In this document: piece after piece, positions 17,464-24,564 of the stretch
Numbering within the stretch: the first letter of the stretch is position 1
Layout of the letters: each line of letters begins with the position of its first letter
Source: Kordiimonas gwangyangensis DSM 19435 = JCM 12864
GTDB taxonomy: Bacteria; Pseudomonadota; Alphaproteobacteria; Sphingomonadales; Kordiimonadaceae
Length of the DNA stretch: 64,000 nucleotides
Reading direction: 5' to 3'
Assembly (NCBI RefSeq): GCF_000375545.1
Contig: NZ_AQXF01000001.1
Location: 62,001-126,000 of the forward strand
Notes under the pieces: generated by a model
Database searches by the model: none
What the model saw: the letters and a program-made list of their open reading frames with translations, nothing else
What the model was told of the DNA's origin: nothing
Made by a program: the position numbers and the translations under genes

Positions 17464-18381
17464 ATGACACCAAGGCCGGAAAATTTCGACTGGAATGACC
17501 TGAAGTTCCTGCTTGCCGTTGCCGAAGCGGGCTCAACCTTGGCCGCCGCACGCACCCTGAAGGTAGACCAGACCACAGTGGCGCGCAGGATTGCCGCGCT
17601 CGAAGCTGCCTTTGGCCTGCCACTGATGGAGCGCCGCCAGTCGGGTTATGTTCCCACCGAAGACGGCCAGATGGCGCTCGACCATGCCCGGCGCATGGCG
17701 GCGGTGGCAACTGACCTCGCCGGTCAGGTCGACCAGCAACGCAGAACCCTGCAGGGTGTCATTCGGCTGACACTGACGGAATCGGTTGCGAACCAGATGA
17801 TTACCCCGGCGCTTTCAACCTTCTACGAACAATACCCCGACATCCGTATTGAGATGCTGATTGACGACCGGCGGCTTGATCTCGTCAAGGGCGAGGCTGA
17901 CATTGCCATTCGTGCCGGACGTGTGCCGGACACAGCAGGCCTCGCCGTGAGGCAGCTGTTCAGTTCTTCATGGTCACTATACTGCAGCGCCGCCTATGCG
18001 GCACGCAAAGGGATGCCTTTGAGTGAAGCAGACCTGAAGGGGCATGCGCTTGTCCTGTGTGAAGGCACCATCGGCCATATGCCGGCGATGGAATGGCTCA
18101 AGGCCGCAGCGCCGGATGCTGTCATTGGCAATGTCTCGTCAAGCCTTGCCAACGCCATTGTCGCGATTCAGGCGGGGCTTGGCGTGGGGGCGTTGCCGAA
18201 CACCTTGGGGGTCGGTGCACCTGACCTCGTAAGGGCCTTCGGCCCCATTCCGGGCTCGGACTATGACTTCTTCCTGCTGATCCGGGAAAACGTGCGCCAC
18301 CTGCCGCGCATACGCGCCTTTATCGACTTTTTCTCAGCCCACATTGTCTCCGCGTTTCACCGTCAGCCTACCCACGCCTAG
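17464..18381 (+). CDS. LysR-family transcriptional regulator (GST-divergent)
   Basis: About 305 residues. The ATG at 17464 was chosen because AGGCAAG lies eight bases upstream; an ATG at 17446 is nearly as good, and the longest frame overlaps the divergent GST gene. The HTH is FDWNDLKFLLAVAEAGSTLAAARTLKVDQTTVARRIAALEAAFGLPLMERRQSG. The effector domain has IRLTLTESVANQMITPALSTFYEQYPDIRIEML and the late AIVAIQAGLGVGALPN block. It probably regulates the GST gene and itself. It ends 4 bases inside the convergent gene that follows. Confidence 0.88.
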   Translation: MTPRPENFDWNDLKFLLAVAEAGSTLAAARTLKVDQTTVARRIAALEAAFGLPLMERRQSGYVPTEDGQMALDHARRMAAVATDLAGQVDQQRRTLQGVIRLTLTESVANQMITPALSTFYEQYPDIRIEMLIDDRRLDLVKGEADIAIRAGRVPDTAGLAVRQLFSSSWSLYCSAAYAARKGMPLSEADLKGHALVLCEGTIGHMPAMEWLKAAAPDAVIGNVSSSLANAIVAIQAGLGVGALPNTLGVGAPDLVRAFGPIPGSDYDFFLLIRENVRHLPRIRAFIDFFSAHIVSAFHRQPTHA

Positions 18382-19397
18382 TCCCTTACGAAGTGCCAGC
18401 GCACAGTCAACTCACCCGCAACGGTTTCGCCCTGGATAGTGGTTTCCTGTTTGCTCGTCACTTCCCCCTTGAAGGTCCGGGCGTCGCCCGCCTCACCGGC
18501 AAATGGCCCGTTGAACATGGGGAATACATCGGAATATGTCTCAAGCACCGCCCGCTCCGGCTTGAGGCCCGGCACGCAAGCTGAACGGTCACTATAGCCG
18601 CTCATCACCAAGGTCGGGGAAAGCACATGACGGAAGCCGGAATTATGGTCAGCTGTCAGGTCCACGGTCACCATCCAGGGATAATGGCTTTCGTCCGCTT
18701 CGAAGTTGCCTTCCCAGTGGACGGCATCCGTGCAGTCCCCTTTGGTGGTGCTGGTGAAGCTATAGTCTGCATCTGTCGGTATCAGGTTCAGGTAGACCAT
18801 GCCGGACGCGTCGTCATTGTATGAATCCGTGATAAGGCCCGCGATCTTGTAGGTCGCATTCGCCCTGATCTTCACTTGCTTGTGCCCGCGTGAGCCTGCC
18901 GTACCCTCTTCGCTTTCGCCCGCGAATTGCCAGCTCAGTTCACCGCGCCAGCCACTACCCGGCACGACGGTGATTTCCCCCACAAGGGTCAGGCCTCTTT
19001 CGCCCTCGACCTCGGCGGAGATGGCAACCGGGTTGCGTTTCGGCGCTGTGTAGGGTGCGGTGTAATAAACGTGCGCACCGCTGCCTGAAATGGTGCCAAC
19101 CTTGCTGTTGCCACCAAGGATGCCATTGACCTTCCATTTCACCGCTTTCACGTCAGGCGTGGTCAATGGCGTGAGGAGGTCCGACGTCGTTAGTGGGGTC
19201 AGAAGGCAATCCGGGTCAGTGTCGGTCTCGGTGCAACCGCTGACCGGGTTGAACATCACCACAATCTCTGTCTGAAGGCCGGTTGGCAGGTTGCTCTCCT
19301 GCACCTGCATGTAGAATTGCTCGGCCCGGTCAGGGTCTACCGCGTGCACAGGTAGTGCACAAAGCGCAGCAACCGATAGAAGGGTGGCAAAACGCAT
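18378..19397 (-). CDS. Exported protein of unknown function
   Basis: 339 residues with a Sec signal peptide (MRFATLLSVAALCALPVHAV). I do not recognise the family. The mature part is rich in Thr, Ser, Gly and beta-forming residues with few Cys (one pair near SGCTETDTDPDC, others later), suggesting a beta-sandwich exported protein. It contains a short tandem duplication, LLTPLTTSD followed by LLTPLTTPD. Its start overlaps the stop of the hemerythrin-like gene by one base (TGATG), so the two are translationally coupled and the unknown protein probably works with it. Confidence 0.75.
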   Translation of the reverse strand: MRFATLLSVAALCALPVHAVDPDRAEQFYMQVQESNLPTGLQTEIVVMFNPVSGCTETDTDPDCLLTPLTTSDLLTPLTTPDVKAVKWKVNGILGGNSKVGTISGSGAHVYYTAPYTAPKRNPVAISAEVEGERGLTLVGEITVVPGSGWRGELSWQFAGESEEGTAGSRGHKQVKIRANATYKIAGLITDSYNDDASGMVYLNLIPTDADYSFTSTTKGDCTDAVHWEGNFEADESHYPWMVTVDLTADHNSGFRHVLSPTLVMSGYSDRSACVPGLKPERAVLETYSDVFPMFNGPFAGEAGDARTFKGEVTSKQETTIQGETVAGELTVRWHFVRD

Positions 19398-20074
19398 CAG
19401 GCTGCCACCCCAAGCTCGTCAATCAGGCTTTGCCATTCGTGTGACGGCAAGGTCGGCCTTGCAGCCTGTTCGAGCACCTGCAGGAACGCGGGCTCGGGTG
19501 CACTTTCCTGCATGCCACGCAGCATCATGAGCCGCTCCTGCGGGTCAACGGCGGGCAGGATCAACCGCATATAATCAATCATGCGCATCGGCGGGATCGC
19601 AGTCACGATGCGGACATGAACCTCCATCAGTTCGGCGTCGCTCATATGCTGCCACATCGCTGCCATGGCGGCCGTTTCCTCACGCTCCATATGGCGGAGG
19701 TCGTCGGCCATGAAATGCGTGAACATGAGATAGAGCTGGTAGCCGAGCGCGGGGCGTTCAGCCGGTGCGGCAATGGCCATCTTCGCGATCAGCGCATTCA
19801 GCCTCTCGAAACTCGCCAGGTGATCCGCGTGATCATGCTCAAGCATTGCCAGCACATCAGGCGCAACCGCCACAAGGCAAGGGTGCATGCTGGCGTCTTC
19901 ATGGTCGAGATGCTCGCGGCAAAGCACAAGATGCACACGCAGGTCGCCAAGCATCCCCGATGTCGCCTTGTCATCCAGCCAATTCACGGCACCAAGCCGG
20001 TGCAGTATCTGGCAGTGTCCAAGCCGCAGGCCCTTGTGGATCGGCATGTAAAGGTTCGGTCTCGCTGTAGTCAT
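19397..20074 (-). CDS. Hemerythrin-like (HHE) domain protein
   Basis: 225 residues, soluble, with no signal peptide. The helices carry metal-ligand type residues in the hemerythrin HHE order: HKGLRLGHCQILHRLG, HLDHEDASMHPCL, LEHDHADHLASF and HFMADDLRHMEREE. A four-helix di-iron bundle binding oxygen, NO or other small molecules is likely. AGGGAC lies before the start. It is the first gene of a two-gene minus-strand operon with the exported protein, divergent from the 20261-24414 operon. A 38-bp dyad lies between. A role in oxygen or nitrosative stress sensing is inference. Confidence 0.8.
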   Translation of the reverse strand: MTTARPNLYMPIHKGLRLGHCQILHRLGAVNWLDDKATSGMLGDLRVHLVLCREHLDHEDASMHPCLVAVAPDVLAMLEHDHADHLASFERLNALIAKMAIAAPAERPALGYQLYLMFTHFMADDLRHMEREETAAMAAMWQHMSDAELMEVHVRIVTAIPPMRMIDYMRLILPAVDPQERLMMLRGMQESAPEPAFLQVLEQAARPTLPSHEWQSLIDELGVAA

Positions 20075-20145
20075 GGGTTTGGTCCCTCTGATTTTTTGAT
20101 CAGCGGCTTTTAAGGCAGCTTGCTCGGCGGGACCAGCAGGAGAAA

Positions 20146-20183
20146 CGCAGTATCGTTCTGCAAAAACGCAGAATGATACTGCG
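20146..20183. promoter_or_regulatory. 38-bp inverted repeat between divergent envelope operons
   Basis: CGCAGTATCGTTCTGC and GCAGAATGATACTGCG form 16-base arms (15 Watson-Crick pairs and one G-T) around AAAAAC. It is placed centrally between the divergent starts at 20074 and 20261. The symmetry and position suggest a binding site for a dimeric or tetrameric regulator controlling both operons. As an RNA it would form a strong hairpin, but no T-run follows. Confidence 0.65.
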
Positions 20184-20260
20184 AAATCGCGCCTTGTTCG
20201 GGCTCAGCGATTTACCGATTTTCAGGCCAACAAAAACAATTAGACAGCGAAGAAAAAATC

Positions 20261-21190
20261 ATGACAGACCTCCTGAGGGTTAACCTCGCAGCCTGTGCTC
20301 TGTTTATCGCCGGAGCGCAGGCTTCTCCCCTTTTGGCTGACTGCTGGACGGGGGACAGAGAAAGCTACGCCAGTGATGAACTGGTTCCCGCGGCAAGGAA
20401 GGGCTCGCTGGCCGCAGACGTTGCTGCCATCGGCGCAGCGCTCAAGTCTGACCGCAAGCTGGCGGCAATAGACGGCTACCGCCTGCAGCTCAACAGCTTC
20501 ATCGGCTTTCCCGCCGGTGACGACAACAGCCCCAACTATGCAGAAGTCTGGGTGGGCTTTCACGGCACTGATGTCTGGCTGGCAGGTTGCGACATTGACC
20601 AGGACGCGGCAGACGCCGCCCCCGATGCTGCTGTGCGTATCACCATCAATGACATGAACGCGATCCTCGCGGTCGCCGACGCGCCGGAGGACACAGCGCT
20701 CGCGCCGTTCCCGGAGCCAGTCTCAACCAGCACCAACCACGGCCAACCGGTTTATGACCAGCGCCTGCTCCTCATAGCGCCCTCGGGGCAAGCTGTGCTC
20801 AAACCCTATCTGTTGCGCGACCATCTTGATGAATGGAAAACGCGACTGCAGGAAATCGCAGACAATGGCGGCGGCGACTTTGCCAAACCGGAGCTGGACG
20901 CTATCAATGCCCATGAAAAAGGAGAGGGCGCCGCGGACCTCGATCGCCAGACTGCCTTCACGTCCGAGATGAAACCCGAAGGGGCCATGTGGGCCTATGG
21001 GCTGGCGAGCGGCGACGGAACACGCCCGCGGGTCTATCTGAGCCCGGCCCTCAAACAGGCCAAGCCCATGACCGCACGGTTCATGACCGTGTCCATTGAT
21101 CTCTACAAGGATGATCCAGCGCTTCATCAGGCGCTGACCGAATGGCTGCATGAGCGCGACTTCACCTTCCTGAAGGAGCGGCTGAAATGA
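20261..21190 (+). CDS. Exported protein of unknown function
   Basis: 309 residues with a signal peptide (LAACALFIAGAQASPLLA). I do not recognise a domain. Four Cys are scarce and early (C12 in the signal, C28, C109), and the rest is acidic and Ala-rich with mixed helix and strand. It is the first gene of a plus-strand operon: the next gene overlaps by four bases (ATGA). Linkage to an OmpA-type protein places it in the envelope. No catalytic motif is visible. Confidence 0.75.
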   Translation: MTDLLRVNLAACALFIAGAQASPLLADCWTGDRESYASDELVPAARKGSLAADVAAIGAALKSDRKLAAIDGYRLQLNSFIGFPAGDDNSPNYAEVWVGFHGTDVWLAGCDIDQDAADAAPDAAVRITINDMNAILAVADAPEDTALAPFPEPVSTSTNHGQPVYDQRLLLIAPSGQAVLKPYLLRDHLDEWKTRLQEIADNGGGDFAKPELDAINAHEKGEGAADLDRQTAFTSEMKPEGAMWAYGLASGDGTRPRVYLSPALKQAKPMTARFMTVSIDLYKDDPALHQALTEWLHERDFTFLKERLK

Positions 21191-22140
21191 AGATTCTACG
21201 CACTTTGGCCCTGTGTGGCATCCTGTTCTCCTGCCCACTTTCCGCACAGGAAACAGCACAGCAACACCCCCTCCTGACCACAGAAGCTGGCGCCCGCGTG
21301 CATTCTTTCAGCACCGAATTTGGCTCTGGCTGGGAAGCTTCCAACCTTGTTCTCTCCAAGGATGCCTTTGCCGCCGACGGCAAGCCGCTTGAGAACAAGG
21401 TCTGGAGCTCTGCCACCAACGCGCCATTCCCGCACTGGATACTGTTCGCGTTTGATGAGCCCCAGTCGTTCGAGACCTTTGTGTTCGACAACTGGCTGGA
21501 GGACGAAGAGAGCCACCCCGGCATTTCAGCACGCGGCATTGAACTCTGGATCGGGGATAAACCGGACAGCCTCACCAAAGCTGCCGCCTTTGAACTGGCG
21601 CGCAATGAGACCGGGCAATCCGTGCGTATCGAACCGGCAACCGGCCAATACCTGAAGCTCGTGATCACCAGCAACTGGGGCCACCCCTGGTATACCGAGC
21701 TAGGCTATACCCGCGCCCTCAGCGCAGAGAAGCCGGCTGACGATATCGCCTCCCGCCTGAAGGCTGACGGCCGGGCGGACCTGTATGGCCTCTATTTCGA
21801 TTTTGGCAGCGCGCGCCTGCGCGCCGAGAGCAAACCGATACTGGAAGAGATCCTGGCACTCTACCGGACAGAACCAAGCCGCCAATATGTGGTGGAGGGC
21901 CATACGGATTCGGTCGGCGACCCTGACTATAACCGCCGCTTGTCGCTCGAGCGCGCGCAAGCGGTTGTCGCGGCCCTTGTCCACATGGGCGTAGCGCCGG
22001 ACCGCTTTGAGGCACAAGGCTTTGGGGCCGACAGCCCGGTCGCTGATAACACCACGGATGAGGGCCGCGCCAAGAACCGCCGGGTAACCTTGAGGGTGCT
22101 GGCGTCACCCGCAAGCAGTGAAACAAACCAAACGCCGTAA
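21187..22140 (+). CDS. OmpA-family protein with N-terminal discoidin-like domain
   Basis: 317 residues. A signal peptide (to about 20, LSAQE) is followed at about 35-170 by a beta domain resembling discoidin/F5-8 type C modules (SNLVLSKDAFAADG, PHWILFAFDEPQSFETFVFDNW, GQYLKLVITSNWG). The C-terminal OmpA domain (about 200-305) has LYFDFGSARLRAES, VEGHTDSVGDPDYNRRLSLERAQAV and DEGRAKNRRVTL, with the Asp and Arg that bind diaminopimelate. It should attach to peptidoglycan while the first domain binds a glycan or other ligand. The combination is uncommon. It overlaps the preceding gene by four bases and precedes the DUF4412-like gene by 35. Confidence 0.82.
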   Translation: MKILRTLALCGILFSCPLSAQETAQQHPLLTTEAGARVHSFSTEFGSGWEASNLVLSKDAFAADGKPLENKVWSSATNAPFPHWILFAFDEPQSFETFVFDNWLEDEESHPGISARGIELWIGDKPDSLTKAAAFELARNETGQSVRIEPATGQYLKLVITSNWGHPWYTELGYTRALSAEKPADDIASRLKADGRADLYGLYFDFGSARLRAESKPILEEILALYRTEPSRQYVVEGHTDSVGDPDYNRRLSLERAQAVVAALVHMGVAPDRFEAQGFGADSPVADNTTDEGRAKNRRVTLRVLASPASSETNQTP

Positions 22141-22175
22141 CACATAAAAACAGTAAAGCGAGGATATATAAAATC

Positions 22176-22838
22176 ATGGTTTCCAAACGATTTTCCCACA
22201 CTCTTGTTGCCAGTGCATGCCTTGGCATGGCCGCAACAACGACCGCATCCGCCGATGTCACGCTCGTGTTCGAGCGAGGCGACCATTCCGTCATGCAGGT
22301 CGCGGTGGCCGGGCCGCAGGTCCGTATCGACATGGCTGGAGATGAAGCAGAAGGCGAGGACCCGACATGGATGCTCTATGACGCAGACACGCCTGCCTTC
22401 ACCTTTGTTTTCCCCGAGGACGAAGCATACCGGCACCTGCAAGGCGCCAGCCTCGCAGCCATGCAGGGGATGGGAGAAAAGCCGAGTGCCGCAGCCAGCC
22501 AGCTGAAAGCACGCTGGACCGAAACGGGTAAAACACCCGCTGGTGTCAACTGCCGCTGGGCTGAGCTTTCCTTCGCTTCGGTGACTGTCGCGGCACTCTG
22601 CCTCGCGGACGAAGATGAACTCAATCTCGATGAAGATGAAGTCGCTGCCGTCCGCGCTGCCATGTCCTTTGGCAACACGATCGGCGACCTCAGCAAACAT
22701 GGCATCAAAGGCTTCCCGGTGATCATGAAGGATGACGAGGGCATCACAACCACGCTCAAATCCATCTCCCATGACGACATTCCCGCGGCCCGCTTCATTG
22801 TTCCGGCGGAATATGACCGCCTGGACACCGGCTTTTAG
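22176..22838 (+). CDS. Exported DUF4412-like protein
   Basis: 220 residues, signal peptide about 1-26 (LGMAATTTASA). The mature part (LVFERGDHSVMQVAVAGPQVRIDMAGDE, TWMLYDADTPAFTFVFPEDEAYRHL) resembles DUF4412-type exported proteins that have a beta sheet and a YDxxxxxFxxxxPxxxxY pattern. The function of that family is not known. A single Cys pair (NCRW and AALCLAD) could form a disulfide. It lies third in the plus-strand operon, 22 bases before the serine hydrolase start. Confidence 0.7.
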   Translation: MVSKRFSHTLVASACLGMAATTTASADVTLVFERGDHSVMQVAVAGPQVRIDMAGDEAEGEDPTWMLYDADTPAFTFVFPEDEAYRHLQGASLAAMQGMGEKPSAAASQLKARWTETGKTPAGVNCRWAELSFASVTVAALCLADEDELNLDEDEVAAVRAAMSFGNTIGDLSKHGIKGFPVIMKDDEGITTTLKSISHDDIPAARFIVPAEYDRLDTGF

Positions 22839-22860
22839 GCAAATGGGAAGGAGCAAGACC

Positions 22861-24414
22861 ATGAAAGCAAAATTGATTGCTGCCGTGATGCTGGGAACCC
22901 TGCCAATTGCAGGTGCAGCGGCAACCGACCTGCCGGACGCGAGCGCGATGGATGCATTGATGCAGCGTGGCTTTGATGCCTTTGGCCCAACAGGCATGGC
23001 CGTTGCCTATGTCAGGGATGGCGAGACTGTTCTGGCCAAAGGCTACGGTGTGCTTGAAGCAGGCAAGAAAAACGCGGTGAATGAGGACACCCTGTTTGAG
23101 GTGGGCTCGCTCACCAAGGCGTTCACGGCGGCCGCGCTGGCGACCCTTGTGGACGAAGGCCGCATCGGCTGGGATGACCCTGTCATCAAATACCTGCCTG
23201 AATTCATGATGCATGACCCTTGGGTAACGCGTGAATTTACCATCCGCGACGCGCTGACCCACCGCAGCGGCCTCGGCCCCGGCGCGGGTGACCTGCTCTT
23301 CTGGCCCGACAACAAAAGCTCGGTGCAGGACATCATCCGCGCCCTGCGCCACCTGAAGCCGGTCTCCGGTTTCAGGAGCGAATTTGCATACGACAACCTG
23401 ATGTATGTCGTGGCTGGACACATTGTTGAAGTGGTTTCGGGCAAGTCTTGGGAAGAGTTTGTGGAGACACGGCTATTAAAACCCATCGGCATGAAGGGCT
23501 GCCGCGCGACCCATGAGCGCATAAAAGGCACACGCAATATTGCCCTGCCCCACGCTCGCACGGGCGACAAGGTCGCCGCAACCAACTTCGACCCGGTCAG
23601 CCCCGTGCGCATGGCAGGCGGCATCATGTGCAACGTTTCCGGCCTTGCGGAGTGGGCCAAAGTTCTACTGAACGACGGCAAGACAGCGTCTGGGGACACC
23701 ATTTTGGCGTCCAGCACAGTGCGCGAAATGTGGTCCCCTGTCACCCCGGTCCGCTTTGGTGATGGCGAGCGGCAATTCGAAGGCACACACTTCAAGAGTT
23801 ATGCCCTCGGCTGGTCGGTGCAGGACTATTGGGGAGACTATGTGGTCACCCATAACGGTGCCACCCGCGGCAGCCTTGCGGACATTTCCCTTCTGCCCGA
23901 CCTCAACTCAGCCGTCATTGTCCTGAGCAACGATGTCACGCCCACGGTATTCGCCCTGCATCAGGCCAGCCTGATGGCAATTGCCGGCGACAACGCGCAT
24001 GACATGATCGCTGTCATCCAGGAAATGGCGGGTGGCCAAGGCGGACCGGAGCCAGCAGTCGAAGAAGCGACTGAAGAAGCACCAGCACGCTCGCCTGAAC
24101 TGCCGCTCTCCGCTTTCGTGGGCACCTATCAGGACCCATGGTACGGGGCTGTGACTGTCACGGAGGAAGACAAAGGGCTTGTGCTGTCGTTCAGCCGGTC
24201 GAAACTGATGCGAGGCGCACTTCGCTATCACGGCAACGGCACCTTCGTTGTGCAGTGGTTCGACCGCAGCCTGAATGCCGACGCCTACATTACCTTCGCG
24301 GTTGACACGGATGGCTCAGTCACCGGTGCGCGCATGAAAGCAGTCTCGCCACAAACGGATTTCTCCTATGATTTCCATGACCTGGACCTGAAAAAACAGC
24401 GCCCGGCAGAATAA
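22861..24414 (+). CDS. Exported class C beta-lactamase-like serine hydrolase
   Basis: 517 residues from the ATG at 22861, which has GGAAGGAG in front; a longer frame inside the previous gene is rejected. A Sec signal peptide is followed by the penicillin-binding fold: S83-L-T-K86 (EVGSLTKAFTA), Y177-D-N179 (FAYDNLMY) and H331-N-G333 (VTHNGATRG, the third motif as HxG). A C-terminal domain after an Ala/Glu/Pro linker (about 405-420) resembles the DUF3471 domain of Pab87-like peptidases. Substrates could be D-amino-acid peptides, esters or lactams. It is the last gene of the envelope operon. Confidence 0.88.
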   Translation: MKAKLIAAVMLGTLPIAGAAATDLPDASAMDALMQRGFDAFGPTGMAVAYVRDGETVLAKGYGVLEAGKKNAVNEDTLFEVGSLTKAFTAAALATLVDEGRIGWDDPVIKYLPEFMMHDPWVTREFTIRDALTHRSGLGPGAGDLLFWPDNKSSVQDIIRALRHLKPVSGFRSEFAYDNLMYVVAGHIVEVVSGKSWEEFVETRLLKPIGMKGCRATHERIKGTRNIALPHARTGDKVAATNFDPVSPVRMAGGIMCNVSGLAEWAKVLLNDGKTASGDTILASSTVREMWSPVTPVRFGDGERQFEGTHFKSYALGWSVQDYWGDYVVTHNGATRGSLADISLLPDLNSAVIVLSNDVTPTVFALHQASLMAIAGDNAHDMIAVIQEMAGGQGGPEPAVEEATEEAPARSPELPLSAFVGTYQDPWYGAVTVTEEDKGLVLSFSRSKLMRGALRYHGNGTFVVQWFDRSLNADAYITFAVDTDGSVTGARMKAVSPQTDFSYDFHDLDLKKQRPAE

Positions 24415-24416
24415 CA

Positions 24417-24454
24417 GCACGCCCGGTAGCAACGGTGTTTGCTGCCGGGCGTGC
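24417..24454 (+). terminator. Long GC hairpin after the serine hydrolase gene
   Basis: GCACGCCCGGTAGCAA and TTGCTGCCGGGCGTGC pair over 16 positions (one G-T) around a short loop, directly after the hydrolase stop. No T-run follows, so termination may be Rho-assisted or the hairpin may protect the 3' end. Confidence 0.55.
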
Positions 24455-24564
24455 GACGCCCACCTACCCGAGGGACAGAAGAATTGTGCCTCGGGACAGT
24501 ACGGCAAACCCATCATCAATTTCGCAGGATATCGCTTTTCACCATCAGGCGTTTCACCTATGAA

